A stretch of DNA of 64,000 nt from Cynocephalus volans (GCF_027409185.1 NC_084463.1:162603869-162667868); one strand, 5' to 3'. Shown: positions 17,772-29,896, numbered from the stretch's first letter. The notes: generated from the sequence alone by a model not told the origin. Translations and numbers: made by a program.

Positions 17772-19824
17772 GGTGTGGCACCTCGTGGCCCCACTCCAGC
17801 TGCCCTGGTCCTGTGGGAGGGTGGCTTAGTGGGAAGCTGTGGACGTGACCCCCTGGCTCCCTGCTGCTCTATTCCCTGTCCCTCCCAAAGTCCACATCTA
17901 GTCGAGCCCCCAAAGTCCACATCTTTCCTAGCTACCACTGCCCCTTGCACAGCCTACCAGTCTAGCAAAGCCCCCCTCTGAAATCCTCTCCTTCCCACAC
18001 GCTGCCAGCCTCCAGCCCTCCTGTGGCCACAGACTGCTCCCCAGGGCTCCACCTGAATGTCCTTGCCCTCCACCTGGCTTTGGCCTCCGTCCCCTCTCTG
18101 CTCCCCTCTCCCCACTTCCTGCCTGTACCTCCCACCTGGTCCTGGGGGCATTCGACCTCTTGCTTCTCAAGGAAAAAGGATGGAGTGGGCCAGGCAGCCC
18201 GCACCAGCCTCCCGTGCCCCCTGCCATGCCCCCAGCCCACTCACCTCCCAGCGGCCTGCTCCTCACCTCCCAGAATGAGGTCAGTTGCTGCCCCAGCCCC
18301 ACTCCACGCCCCTCATGATTTATTCACCTGCTCCAAGGGCTGGCCTTTGTCCGAGGGAACCAGATCCTACTAGATGCCTGCCACTTGAGCTGGCTGCTCT
18401 GGCCTCTCTCGGCCGTGAATGGTCGTCCATTCATGTACTCCCTTGGCAAATATCCTGGGCCAGCCTGGGACCAGCTGCTGGGCCCACATCGCAGACCCCA
18501 CCTGCCCTAAGGACCCTGCTCTCAGGGACATCTAACCTGGAAAAGGGCCACCAGACTATTTCCAAGTGCATGGGGGCACTGACCCTGAGGCATCAGGGAG
18601 GCTTCCTAGAGGAGGCGAGGGAATGGGGCAACACTTCAGGCATTGCCCAACAATGTTTAACCTGGGCCTGGCTGTGGGCGAGTGCTGGGGTCCCCACAAG
18701 GATCAGCCATGAACTTGGAGTATCCCAAGCTCTGGAACCCAGCAGGGTATGTTGGGGGAAGGCCCCCGGGAAGGAGAGAGGGGTTAATAGCCTCTGGAGA
18801 GGGTATGGGTGGCAAAAGGTTGGAGAAAATTCCAGAGGGGCTTCAGCAAATGTTTGTTGAACACCCGATCTGTGCTTTCCTGGGTGCTGGGAACAAGTTC
18901 CAGCCTCCTGGAACCTTCCACCTGGTGGGAGATGTGCATCCACACACCGGAATTATGATGAATGGTCAAGTGCAGGGAAGGGCCCAACAGGCTGTCAAAA
19001 AGACCTTGCTGAGACTGGGGGGCTGAGGAGCTGACACATCAGCCAAGACCAGAAGATGGTGGGAATGGCTGAGTACAGGGAGGGGGCGGCCATGCAAGCA
19101 GAGGGAACATCCTCCACCCAGCGTGGAGATGGGCCAGGACTGAGAGGTGAGTGGACGCTGGCCAGGTGGCCGCGGGTGGGAAGGGCTTGTTGTGATCATT
19201 CACAGCCCTCAGCACCCTTCAGCTCCCCTGCACCTGGAGCCCAGGAGTACACTCCTCTCCCAGGCAGTAACACCCCTGAAAATGTTCCTCAGAGACAGGA
19301 ATTCTCCTGTTTTCTGCAAGGTCATAGAAAGGGCCTGCACGCCTGAGTTCCTCCATGCATTTGTTGTGTGACCCTGGGAAAGGCATTTCACCTCTGAGCC
19401 TCAGTTTCCTTACCTGAAAGTGGGGGTTTATCTAGTATCTGCCTCACAATGCCATTGTGAAAATTAAATGACAATGGATCCAGCAGGTTCCTGGCACATA
19501 GGGAAGGCTCAAAAAATGGTGGGCGCTACATGCGAGGAATAAATCCATGTCCAAATAGTCCTCTAAGAAGATGGAAAGTGCTGAGAAAAGTATGTCCCAA
19601 AGTACAACCCAAAGCATTGGGGGCTGTAACTGGTCAGGGTATAGTGGGTAAAAGAGGTTTCAGTCAGGGAGCAAAGGCTTTGTGTCTAGGGGGAGGAGAA
19701 AGCCTGGCTTGGAAGTCACTCCTGGCTTCTGTTCAATAAGCAGCATCCCAGAGCATTCATCTGGGTGCCCTCGGCTTGCCCAGACTGACTTAGGCAAGCT
19801 GGAGTCCCAGCTTCTGCGTCCAGG
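17772..19824. other. Intergenic, no gene seen; one MIR-like segment
   Basis: GC-moderate, apparently single-copy sequence with frames on both strands that lack recognisable products. About 19360-19510 resembles a minus-orientation MIR (CCTCAGTTTCCTTACCTGAAA, ATGCCATTGTGAAAATTAAATG). Regulatory elements for CABP2 could lie here but none is identifiable. Confidence 0.5.
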
Positions 19825-20390
19825 ATAGATGGATCAGTGGTTTAACTGATGGGTAGATAGATGGATGGATGGATGGATGGAAGGATGGTTGGCTGGTTGG
19901 ATGAATGGGTGAATGATTCGCTGGACTGATGTTTTAATGGTCGGTGGTTGGAAGGATGGACGATTGGGTAGATGGATGGATAGATGGGCAGATGGACGGA
20001 AGGATGAATGGGTGGACAGGTGGTTAGATGAATAGACAGATGAGTGGATGGGTGGTCGAATGAATAGATGGACAGGTGAGTGGCTAACTGGATGGATGGA
20101 TGGGTAGATCATTTGATGGGCTGATGGTTAAATGGTTGGTAGATGGATGGATGGATGGATGGATGGATGGATGGATGGATGGATGGATGGACGGGCACAT
20201 GGAGTATGATTAGTGAGCAAATGGGTAGTTGGATGGATGGGTAGACAAATGGGTAGGTGAGTGTTTTGGTGGACTGATGGTTAAATGTTTGTTAGATGGA
20301 TAGGCGATGGAGTAGATGGGTGTATAGATGGACAGAGAGATGGATGGAAGTGGATAGATGGCTGGATAGATGGCTGGGTGGCTGGACTAC
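19825..20390. repeat. Diverged TGGA/TAGA tetranucleotide tandem array, about 565 bp
   Basis: Nearly continuous runs of GGAT, AGAT and GGTT tetramers with interspersed variants. The purest block is about 12 perfect GGAT units at 20141-20190. Open frames across it simply translate the repeat (rich in HPSIHP) and are not genes. Likely length-polymorphic. Confidence 0.92.
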
Positions 20391-20565
20391 TGGTGAAGGC
20401 TTCATATTCTTCATTAAAAGAGTCCATTATGGTGGAGACCACATGTTACCTATTTCAATGTCTCCCATGGTGTCTAGCCCATTCGTTGCCTGATACATAC
20501 TAATTGATGTATGATGAAGACTTGCGTCTATCTCTCTCCCCCCATTCTGAACTGTGACTCCTCTT

Positions 20566-20779
20566 TTTTTTATTGGTTATGAATATGCATGGGGTACAAA
20601 GATGACTGTCACCATTGGTGCCCAAGATGTGATGGCCAGATCCATACTGGCAGCATACCCATTACCACTAACTGTGATTATATTCCAGGTCCCCCACCCA
20701 ATTATCTCCAACCTCCCTCCCCATCCCCCTTTCCCCCAGTCCACTTTGTATCCCTAGGTGTGCTCTCTCCCTCTGCAAG
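20566..20779 (-). mobile_element. 5'-truncated L1 3' end with 18-bp TSD
   Basis: A T tract starts a reverse L1 3' UTR piece. TGAACTGTGACTCCTCTT occurs at 20548-20565 and 20780-20797, a perfect 18-bp duplication. Length of insert about 214 bp. Confidence 0.88.
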
Positions 20780-20889
20780 TGAACTGTGACTCCTCTTACG
20801 GCAAAGATGCTGGTTCCCTTTCCCTTGTGTTCTCCACAAGCCAAACCCAGAGGTTGGCACCTGGTAAGCACCATAGACAGAGCCATGTT

Positions 20890-21477
20890 GAGCTATTACT
20901 TCATACCCACTACAATAGCTAAAGTAAAAAAGACAGACAATAACAATTGTTGGTGAGGATGTAGCGAAACTGGAACTCTCATATGCTGCTGGTGGAATTA
21001 AAAAATTGTGCAACCACTTAGAAAAAGGGTTTGGCAGTTCCTCAAAACGAGTTACAATATGACCCAGCAATTCCGCTCCTAGGTATATATTTCAGGGCAT
21101 TAAAAACATAAATTCACACAAAAGTTCTACAGTAATGTTCATAGAAGCATTATTCATAATAGAAACAACCCAAATGTCCATCAACTGATGAATGAGTAAA
21201 CAAAAGCGGTACATCCATACAATGGAATATTACACAGCCATGAAAAGAAATGAAGTACCAACACATGCTACCATGTGGATGAACCTTGGAAATGTTATGT
21301 TGAGTGAAAAAAGCCAGATACAAAAGGACAGGTACTGTATGATTCTATTCAAATGACACGTCCAAAATAGGCAAATCCATAGAGACAGAAAGTAGATTAG
21401 TGGTTGCCAGGGGATGGAGGAGGGGACTGCTAATGGGTAACGGTTTCTTTTTTGGCCTGATAAAAATGTTATTGAAT
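20890..21477 (+). mobile_element. Old L1 3' fragment
   Basis: Plus-orientation L1 end with the familiar blocks GCTGCTGGTGGAATTAAAAA, GACCCAGCAATTCCGCTCCT, CAATGGAATATTACACAGCC, GATGAACCTTGGAAATGTTA and GTGGTTGCCAGGGGATGG. Frames are broken. Confidence 0.85.
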
Positions 21478-21590
21478 TGGGGCTGGCTGGTTAGCTCATT
21501 TGGTTAGAGCATGGTGTTGGTAACACCAAGGTCCAGGGTTCAGATTCCTGTACCAGCCCGCAGCCAAAAAAAAAAAAAAATTTTTTTTTA
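21478..21590 (+). mobile_element. Monomer tRNA-Ile SINE
   Basis: GGGGCTGGCTGGTTAGCTCA start, GGTTAGAGCATGGTGTTGGT, CCAGGGTTCAGATTCC box B, then an A tail running into T. Inserted at the end of the L1 fragment. Confidence 0.85.
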
Positions 21591-22504
21591 AATTAGTGTC
21601 AATGATTACACAGTACTGAATATACTAAAAACCACAGAATGTACAGTTTATAAGGGTGAATTTTAGGTAACAATAAAGCTGTTTATATATATTTTAAAAA
21701 CCACCAAAGACAGGTGGAAATGTGTATATGGACTTGATGTTGGGAAGGGACAAAGGAAGGGGCCTGGCCCTTCGAGCTAGGAAAGTGAGTTTGGGTCTCT
21801 CCACTCTGCTTTCTCGTGTGTGCTCTCTTTTGCCCTTCCACCTTCTGCCATGGGATCACACAGTGAGAGGGCCCTCACAGGATGTGACTTCGGACTTCCC
21901 AGCACCCAGAACTATAAGCAATGAATCTCCATTCTTTATAAATATCCCAATCTGTGGTATTATGTTATAACAACACAAAATGAACTACGATGGAAAATTG
22001 GTACCAAGAGTGGGGTGTTGATATAACAAATACCTGGAAATGTGGAAGCAGCTTTGAAACTGGGTAATGGGTAGAGAGAGGCTTGAAGGTAATGGGTAGA
22101 AAGGTTTTGAAGTGAATGCTGGAAAAAAACTATAGTGCCATTAACAGAGCTTTAAGGGTGATTCTGATGAAGGCTCAGAAGAAGAGAAGAAATATAGGAA
22201 AAGCCTGAATCTTCTTAGAGATTACTTAAACGCTCATGGTTAGAATGTTGGTAGAGTCATGCAGGATGTAATAAAAACAAGAATGTTGGTAGAAATATGG
22301 ACAGTAAAGGCCATTTCAATGAGGTCTCAGACAGAAATAAGAAACAAGGTATTGTAGTAAAGGCCATCCTTGTTATACAGTTGCAAAGAACTTGGTGGAA
22401 CTGTGTCCATTTTCGAGGGCTCCATGGAAGGCAGACCTAGTGATGGATTAGGATATCTGGCAGAGAAATTTCTAAGCAAAATATTGAAGCAGCTGCATGG
22501 CTAC

Positions 22505-22603
22505 TTTTTTTTTTTTTTTTTTGGTGGCCGGCTGGTGCAGGGATCAAACTCTGGACCTTGGTGTTATCAGCACCATGCTACAACCAACTGGATAATGGCT
22601 AGG
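22505..22603 (-). mobile_element. Monomer SINE in MaLR internal region
   Basis: T run 22505-22522 then GGTGGCCGGCTGGTGCAGGGATC, CTTGGTGTTATCAGCACC and CAACCAACTGGATAATGG; reverse tRNA-Ile-like monomer. Confidence 0.85.
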
Positions 22604-23009
22604 AGATTATTCTCCAGCTTCAAGACTTAATATTGCTGTCCCTGTTGTGTTTTGGATGAGCTTAGGGCCCGTTCCTCCTTTCTTCTGGCCTGTCTTTCCC
22701 TGTGGAAATGAGAATCTCTATCCTATGCCTGTCTCACAATTTTTTGGAAGTAGATAACTTGTTTTATTTCACAGGCTCACAGCTAGAAGGAATTTGATTC
22801 AGGATGAATTGTGCCTTGAGTCTCACCCATGTCTGATTTGGATGAGACTTTGGACTTTTGAGTTGATGCTGAAATGAGTTAAGACTTTTGGGGCTATTGG
22901 TATGGAATGGATGTATTTAGCATGTGAGAAGTACATCAACTTTTGGGGGACCAGGGCTGGAATGCTATGGTTTGACTGTCCCCTCCAACACTCATTTCGA
23001 TTTTTAAAT

Positions 23010-23113
23010 TTTATATATATATATATATACACATATTTGGCTGGTACAGGGATTGAACCCTGGATCTTGGTGTTAGCACCATGCTCTAACCAACTGTGCT
23101 AACCAGCCTGCCC
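23010..23113 (-). mobile_element. Monomer SINE in MaLR 3' LTR
   Basis: TATATA-rich tail at 23012-23032, then GGCTGGTACAGGGATTGAACC, TTGGTGTTAGCACC and CTAACCAACTGTGCTAACC. Splits the LTR at 23000-23113. Confidence 0.82.
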
Positions 23114-23454
23114 TTTCATGTTGATATTTAATTGCCATTGTGTAGGTGTTAAAAGCTGGGCCATTATCAGGATTAGGCCATGAGGGCTCTGCCCTCATAA
23201 ATGGATTAATGCTGTTACCGTGGGAGCAGTTTCCTGATAATGAGTGAGTTCAGGCCTCTGTTTTGCTCACTTGTGTGTGGTCTTTTGCCCTGCTGCCTTT
23301 CACCATGGATGATGTAGCAAGAAGGCCGTCACCAGATGTGGGCACCATGACCTTAGACTTTCCAGCCTCCAGAGCTGTGAGAAATAAGTCACCATTCTTT
23401 ACAAATTACCCGGTCTGTGGTATTCTCTTACAGCAGCGCAAAATGGACTAGCAC

Positions 23455-24886
23455 AGCCAGTCGCCAAGGCCCGTGATGCTTCTCCACAAAAGGAAGGCGT
23501 GTGTGCCCCAGGCCAGAGCAGGTGAATGAACCTCTCTGAACCTTGGTGTCCTCATCTGTATAATGGGAACAAGACTCCCTCCCTCCCAGGGTTGTCATGG
23601 AGATAAAATGAGACCATTTCTATGAAAGCTCTCTGTAAGCTGCTATGAGCTGGACAGATGTTCCTCCAGCTGTGAGTCAGGGATGAGAACCCAGCTCTGG
23701 TGCCAACCCCACCTCCCACCCCCTCCCAGCCCCAGGCAGCTCTGGGCTCAAATGAATCAAAGGAGTGGAGAGCACTCCCCGGCCCTGAGCCCTCACTGCG
23801 GGGGTGCTCCTGATTAGGGCGGTGGTTCAGTGTCTCCCCATGCTTTGCGAGGGTAGGTAGTTCTGCTCCTGGGAAGGACGCCTTCCTCTTTCCTTATGGA
23901 CCTGACAGGACACCCACTGAGAGTCCACCTGGGGAGGGGGCAGCCAGGAGAACTGGGCTGCGGGTGCCAGGCAGGCCTGCAGGGAGGCAGCCCTGGGCTC
24001 CTCTGGAGGGACTCAGCCCTCCCAGGCCCTGGAGGTCCTGCCCATCCCCATCTGTGGGTCTTTCCATCCACTGTGTCCCCAGGCCCAGCCGGTATCCGAA
24101 GGGCGTAGAGCAGCCAGACTCAGTCAAGAAACGATTTGGAGTCCATGTAGGGGAGGGAAAACCATTTTCCCCTCAACCTGCGAGAGTTCTTAGTTGGGAC
24201 GGACCCTATAATGAAAGACAACAAGAGAAAAACAAACACATGGGAGAAACTTCAGTGAAAAGGAATTCCAAGCAGTGGCTTTGAACTCCACTTAAATAGC
24301 ATCTTCAACAAAGAACAATAAACTTGTAGAGAAATAATAGGACAAAGGAAAGCGCTTAGGCTTTCAAGGGTGAGGCCCTGTGGGAAGGTAAAGAGAAGGC
24401 AGGACACTAATTGCCTGAGGTTTCGTTTGCAGATTCCTCTGGGCTGATAAGACTCCAGAGTTGTCACCAAAGGAGAGTTTACGCCCCGCCTCTAGGAAGA
24501 AAAGGGTTAGGGCCGAGAGAGCTTTTCCTCTGCACTTCTTTAATGCCTTCAGCTCAAAATTTTTATGTCAAAGAGGCATATTTTGGGATGACATGGTCTC
24601 ATTCCCTTCTATTGCAAAGGCCTCGAAGAGGAAAGAATGAGGTCCCTGGAGCCAGCCACACGTGGGTTGAAATTCTGCTTAATAGCTTCTGACCTTAGGC
24701 ATGTCCCTTAACCTCTCTGTGCTTCCCTTCCCTCTTCTGTAAAGTGAGGATGACAACAGTAGAGTGTTTGGACTGTAATATAATGTATAAAGTCCTCAAC
24801 ACAGTCTTCAGCCACTAAGGGTTTGTTATTACTGTTATCACGGAGAGAAGATGTGTAGACAGATATATTTATTTGTTGAAATTGTG
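23455..24886. other. Intergenic with MIR-like fragments, no gene seen
   Basis: 23500-23650 and 24640-24850 resemble MIR (CCTCATCTGTATAATGGGAAC; TTCTGACCTTAGGCATGTCC). 24110-24600 may be an old LTR but I could not assign it. No coding evidence. Confidence 0.45.
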
Positions 24887-24986
24887 GGCTGGCCGGTTAG
24901 CTCAGCTGGTCAGAGCACGGTATTGATAATACCGAGGTAATGGGATTGGATCCCCACACGTGCCAGGTGCCAAAAAAAAAAAAAAT
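24887..24986 (+). mobile_element. Monomer tRNA-Ile SINE, close to the tRNA
   Basis: GGGCTGGCCGGTTAGCTCAGCTGGTCAGAGCACGG is nearly tRNA-Ile from D arm to anticodon arm, followed by ATTGGATCCCCAC and a 13-A tail. Confidence 0.88.
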
Positions 24987-25173
24987 GCATTTATTGATGC
25001 AACAGGCATTTATTGAGCACCTACTGTGTGCTGGCACTGGGGACCCAGCAATGAGCGAGGTACTCAGTCCTGGCCCTCTATGGGCCCTGAGCAGCTGTGT
25101 GGTTGGGGTGTTGGGGGAGGGGTGTCAACGTGTGACACTAAGTGTAGGTCCCTCTTTTAAAGCTGCTGCCCCA

Positions 25174-25354
25174 CCGGCCCGTGGCTCACTCGGGAGAGTG
25201 TGGTGCTGATAACACCAAGGCCACGGGTTCGGATCCTATATAGGGATGGCCGGTTGGCTCACTGGCTGAGCGTGGTGCTGACAACACCAAGCCAAGGGTT
25301 AAGATCCCCTTACCAGTCATCTTTTAAAAAAAAATTTAAAAAAATAAAAAAAAT
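25174..25354 (+). mobile_element. Dimer tRNA-Ile SINE, 15-bp TSD
   Basis: Complete two-unit element with CTATATAGGGATGGCCGG linker and AAAAT-rich tail. TSD AAAGCTGCTGCCCCA at 25159-25173 and 25355-25369, perfect, so a young copy. Confidence 0.93.
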
Positions 25355-25369
25355 AAAGCTGCTGCCCCA

Positions 25370-27300
25370 CAGGCAGGGTGCACCCACGCAGGTGGGCAAG
25401 TGGCCCTCCTGGCCCTGTTCCCACCCACCCAGTGCCTCCTTACCGCAGGAATTGCCACAACAAGCTCCCAACCTCCTTGACTTGGCACATTCCTGGGGTT
25501 GGGCGGGGAGGGATGAAGGGGTGGGGTGAGACGGTCAATATAAGTTCTCTGCGCACCCCCCCCCCCGTCCTGCTGCACTTGCACTTCCGGCCAGTGAGCA
25601 GGGTCTGGACCTGCGGGGTGGGGAGTGGGGCCCAGGCAGAGCCACCCCTGGCCCTGCAGCCCCAGTGGGGATCCTCCTTCATCATTCCGTCTGTCTGTCT
25701 CTTAGTGCCACCCTAGCCAATGCTTACTTTCCTGCCCGGGATGTGGGCCCAGCTCCCTCAGGAGGACAAAGGGCATAGGCAGGGTCCTGGTCATCTGGGT
25801 GGGGCCAGGGCTGTGGGGTGGGGACAGGACCTGCTTTCCAGGCGGCTGCATCCTCATGGGGCCATAGATAGCTGCCCTCTGTCACTGTTCCCTCCCCAGG
25901 GTGGAACACTGTGGGGCTGGGGTCTCCACCTCTGCCCCCTCTCCAGGGCACTATTGGGGCTATGGTCTCCACCCTTTCTTCACACTTCCAACCCCTCCCC
26001 AGGAGCTCCCAACCTAGGGTTTCTGTCCTGTCTCCATGTCCCCTCCCCACCCTCCTGACCCTGCCCCAGGTAGCACAGGCTGGGTCTCTGCCTGGTCCCA
26101 CATCCCTGTCCTGCACCCTCACCTCCAGGGCACTGCGAGGCCATGCTGACCCAGAGCTCTGCGGCAGAGACCAGCGGGAAGAGGTGCTGGGGTTCCTCTC
26201 GAAAGTGCTCTGGGCAAATGGAGTAGCCAACGAAGTGGTTATTTAAACTATTAATGTCGGTTCTGTTACAGGCACACCCAGCTCCTGGCTGAGGCTCCGC
26301 CAAATTGATACTGAACTCACAGGCCAGCCGCCTGCCCCCAGACAAAAATCAAATAAAGTCAAATGTTGGTGAAAATGGAAGTCAGCTTTTATTCAGGAAT
26401 ACCAGTGGTCTGAAGAGAGATGTCAGGCTCATCCACCTCTCCGGTAAACCTGAAGCAGAATGGCCAGGCTTGAGCCATCTCCAAGACTCAGATTTACTGA
26501 GTGGTTGTAAAGAGGGGGCTGAGGGAATGAGACGTGGGGAACCAAGAGCAGGAGGGAGGGCCCCGTGAGCAGCGAGGGCCTCATGCAAGGTCTCAGGTGC
26601 AAGGTCTCACCAAGACTCCGTCTGGTTTCTGCTCCTGTCTTTGCTGCTATCTCAGGGTCCGGGGTGCGAGTCTGCCTGCAGCTTCAGGCTGGCTGGAAAA
26701 CAACTTTACATTCATGTAAACAATGTCATCTTGCCCCATAACCATGAGAAAAGACGGAACTCAGAGAAATGCATGTCAAGAAAAAAGCTGTGTTCTTTTA
26801 AAATCTTTAAGAGCCCATGTGGGTTTAGGTCCCAACATGGCTTCAGTTCTGCTCCCTCCAACAGCTAAATGTTAAATAGGCTGCCTGAACTCAAGGTGAA
26901 GTCAGGAAATTTAGAAGCAAAAGCATAGGTCACATTTAACCTGTGGCCTGCTTTGCTGTGTGTGGTCATGGCCAGAAAAGCAGGAAACCAGCTCTGCAAA
27001 CAGGTGGGGTGGGGTCAGGATGAGCGGGTGTGGCTGGAACCCTCCTCTCATGGACCTACGGAGACGTCTTACCCCAACAACGGCCAAGTGTTTTCCTGGG
27101 AATTGTTTTTGGCAAGTCCAATGAACCCGCACTTGAGCCCCCAGCCTTCTCGTTGGAAGACTTTGGACAGACTGATGGGGAGCCTTTGCACTGGGTCAGG
27201 AGAACCCCTGGATCCTGCAGGCGTGAGCTCCGCTTGCTTCCCCTTAAACCTACTATGAGCCTTGTCCTTTTCGTTTGCTCATTTGTTTTCTGCGAGCTAA
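25370..27300. other. Intergenic, GC-rich left half, no gene seen
   Basis: Several long overlapping frames at 25430-26350 occur on both strands and share no splice structure or motif, so I treat them as GC-driven. 26350-26900 could be an old LTR. Nothing further can be supported. Confidence 0.4.
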
Positions 27301-27390
27301 GGGGCCGGCCCGCGAGCCTGCACCCGAACCCTTGAGCTTGGTGTTACCAGGCGGCGCTGAAACCAGCCGAGCTAACCAGCCAGAGCCTTA
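27301..27390 (-). mobile_element. Monomer SINE, diverged
   Basis: GGGGCCGGCCCGCGAGCCTGC, CCCTTGAGCTTGGTGTTACC and CAGCCGAGCTAACCAGCC; reverse orientation, GC-rich variant. Confidence 0.72.
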
Positions 27391-28379
27391 TGTTTGTTGG
27401 GTTTGGTTTTGGTTTTGACTTCTTTTTTTCTTTTCTCTCTTTTTCTTTTTCCTTTTTCTCTTTTTAAAAATTCTTTTAATCCTTGCTCTTGAGAGCAGCA
27501 TCTGGGGAGAAAATGAAATGCAGCCTCTGGCCCACCGGTCTGCTGTGTCTATAACTGGCTTTGGGCTTAAAAGTGTGTCTACAGTGAGGAAGGGCCTCTC
27601 AGAGGTCCAGGCTCAGTATGTTTAAGTCTTCAAATCGATCTACTGACTGGCCCACTCCTGTGGAAAGTGACATTTTGAGAGTGAAGCAGTTGCTTTTTCT
27701 TGCTATTCCCAAAATAGGGCAACTGTGATCTTTGGCTCATAAATCCAGCCAAGGCAGCACTTGCACACATGCTGGGACAGCTGCCCAGCTCTGACCGACC
27801 CAACCGGCAGTCGCAGTGTCTATGTGCATCTCTCCCTCCACCCCACCAGCCCCAGCACCCCCCTGCTGCTACCAGACCCTGACCTCCAGACACAGGGATT
27901 GGGATTGACATGGGACCCAAATCCAGCCCATCCCAGAGCCTCATCTCCAGCCACAGGGACTGGTCCCAGGGGAGAGCACACAAACAGAGCTGGGCCTGTC
28001 AGAGTCCTTCCCTGGCCCATCCCAACACAGCTGGCCGTGGGCCAGGAGCTCCCTCTAGGACCAGAGCTTCCATTCTGGTCAAGAGGCTATGAGAATGTGA
28101 ACTCAGAGCAGACTGTGATGTTGGTTACAGCTGAGAGAGTGGAGCTCACACACAGAGAAAAGCAGGTGTGTGTGTTTGTGTGTGTGTGTGTTTGTGTGTA
28201 TGAGAGAGAAAGACAGAGGGAGAGAGACAGAGGGAGAGTGTGTTTTTAAGTCCCTGGTTCCAGTCCCTGAGAGGCCAGCTCCATTCATTCCATCCTGTCC
28301 TTGGTTTGGTCACATAAACCTATAAATACCTCTCTTTTGGGGTTGAGTTTCTGTACCTCTAGCTGAAAGAGACTGTGAT
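27391..28379. other. Intergenic with T/C-rich tract and GT repeat, no gene seen
   Basis: 27420-27470 is a polypyrimidine tract. 28166-28202 is an impure GT repeat followed by a purine-rich GAGA block to 28235. Otherwise unassigned. Confidence 0.5.
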
Positions 28380-28939
28380 TGTTGCTTTGCCCCCCATGGA
28401 TTTGTCACCCCACTTCCTCTGGGTGACAGAGATGCAAAGGATTACTCAAAGCCTATCTCTTCTGAGCAGTGAGAGACCCCAAAGTGGTTAATCTCCCCCA
28501 GAACCCTCAAGTGAGAGGCAACCCTTCCTTGGGAAATTAACCCCAAATAGGGTTTCTCTTCATGCATTTATTTTCCAGACCAGGAAGTTACAGGAAGAGA
28601 ACATAGGTGAGGTTATAGTTTAACAATACAGGCTGGTAACTCCCAGTGAAAGAAGCCAGATGACATTCCAGTAAGGCAATTAAGCAATCCATTAACAAAC
28701 GCTTGATCTTAGCAAACATTTCTTTTCCCTCCAGCAACTTTCCAGTATCTACATATATCAATCAGTAACCTGTCTGTCCTTGAGCCAGCAACCTTGCTGT
28801 GACACAAATCTTTATCTTACACCAGAGACTTTATAGCCTGAGGAAAATTTCCAGTCCTCAGTAAGGTCAATATTTGAAACTGCAAGGCTTTGGAAAACCA
28901 GGCCCAGTGAAGTACATTTGCTTTATAGTATATTCCACA
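28380..28939 (-). mobile_element. Solo LTR, class II ERV family, 6-bp TSD
   Basis: Homologous along its length to the 627-bp LTRs at 33185 and 37653 (shared GCAAAGGATTACTCAAAGCC, GGGAAATTAACCC, GAGCCAGCAA blocks). Bounded by TGTTGC and TTCCACA, with TGTGAT (28374-28379) and TGCGAT (28940-28945) as a 6-bp TSD with one mismatch. Orientation taken from the provirus. More diverged than the other three copies. Confidence 0.88.
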
Positions 28940-28989
28940 TGCGATAGGTTCAAAACACATCCACAAATCCTTTGACAACTTCCCCTTCA

Positions 28990-29319
28990 AAATTTGGAGC
29001 CTAGTTCCCTACCCCTTGAGTGTGCGTTGGACTTAGCAACTCACCTCTCTCTAAGAGGTGTGTGGAAAGTGGTGCATGACTTCCAGGACCAGGCCACAGA
29101 AGGCATTGCGGCTACCACCTTGCATTTGCTCTTGGACCTAGTGCTCTGGGGAAACCAGCTACCATGTCATGAGGACACTCAAGGAAGGGTCCAGGTGATA
29201 AGGAACGGAGGCTTCTTGAGAAAGCCAGCACTAAATCACTGCCCGTGTGAGTGCACCGTCCTGGAAGTGGATTCCCAAGCCCCAGTCAAGCCTTTGGATG
29301 ACGGCAGCTCCAGCCACCA

Positions 29320-29350
<31 letters not shown>

Positions 29351-29488
29351 TTTTTGTTGAGACCCCAGCAAGAATCACCCAGCTAAATCACTCCTGGATT
29401 TCCAACTCAGAAATGGAGATAAATGATTGTTGTTTTAAGCTGCTACATTTTGGGGTAGTTTGCCACGTAGCAAGAGGTAACTAATACA
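28990..29488 (+). mobile_element. MLT1-like MaLR LTR
   Basis: 3' half carries CACCGTCCTGGAAGTGGATT, CCCCAGTCAAGCCTTTGGATGA, CACCCAGCTAAATCACTCC, TTGTTTTAAGCTGCTACATTTTGG and GTAACTAATACAG, all diagnostic of MLT1-type LTRs. A CT-rich microsatellite (29321-29352) sits inside. Confidence 0.85.
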
Positions 29489-29721
29489 GAATTGGAACCA
29501 AGCTGATGCGATGAAGCCTCAGTGTGGGACAGAAGGGGAGCGGTTTACAAGGCTCACAAAGCAGGGCAGACACTGAGATTTAATGAGCTGTTTCCCAGCG
29601 TCTGGTTTCTGAGATGGAGATTTGCAGTCTTTGAGTCCGGTTGGCAGAGGTGTTTATCAGTGCTTGGGATAAAGGCACATTCTTCAAAACGGAGTCTTTC
29701 CTTTGATGATTCCCTGATTCC

Positions 29722-29896
29722 ATTTTTTTTTTTTTTATACAAAAGATGACCGGTAAGGGGATCTTAACCCTTAGCTTGGTGTTGTCAGCACCACGCTCAG
29801 CCATTGAGCGAACCGGCCATCCCTATATGGGATCTGAACCCGTGGCCTTGGTGTTATCAGCATCGCCCTCTCCTGAGTGAGCCACGGGCCAGCCCT
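29722..29896 (-). mobile_element. Dimer tRNA-Ile SINE
   Basis: T run, GATGACCGGTAAGGGGATC, two reversed units with CCATCCCTATATGGGATC linker, ending GAGCCACGGGCCAGCC. TSD GATTCCCTGATTCC (29708-29721) and GATCCTCTGATTCC (29897-29910). Confidence 0.9.

Larger units (their letters stand above)
21720..23454 (+). mobile_element. MaLR (MST-like) provirus, 5' LTR truncated
   Basis: Partial 5' LTR about 21780-21988, then internal sequence starting GGTACCAAGAGTGGGGTGTTG (the usual MaLR start after the LTR) to 22962, and 3' LTR 22963-23454 starting TGCTATGGTTTGACTG and ending GGACTAGCACA. No protein domain is recognisable. Two SINEs lie inside it. Confidence 0.8.

Noticed and set aside
18285-18860. 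191-codon plus-strand frame upstream of CABP2
   Set aside because: No recognisable motif or splice context, and codon usage looks random.
19834-20112. 92-codon frame rich in HPSIHP repeats
   Set aside because: Translation of the tetranucleotide tandem array.
19825-20390. Regular repeats that could suggest a CRISPR-like array
   Set aside because: The period is 4 bp with no unique spacers; it is an ordinary eukaryotic tandem repeat.
24887-24986. Possible functional tRNA-Ile gene
   Set aside because: Followed by a poly(A) tail, lacks a proper acceptor stem and anticodon loop, and belongs to a dispersed SINE family in the same window.
25430-26350. Overlapping frames of 110-168 codons on both strands
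   Set aside because: No domain, splice pattern or poly(A) signal; open on both strands in a GC-rich stretch.
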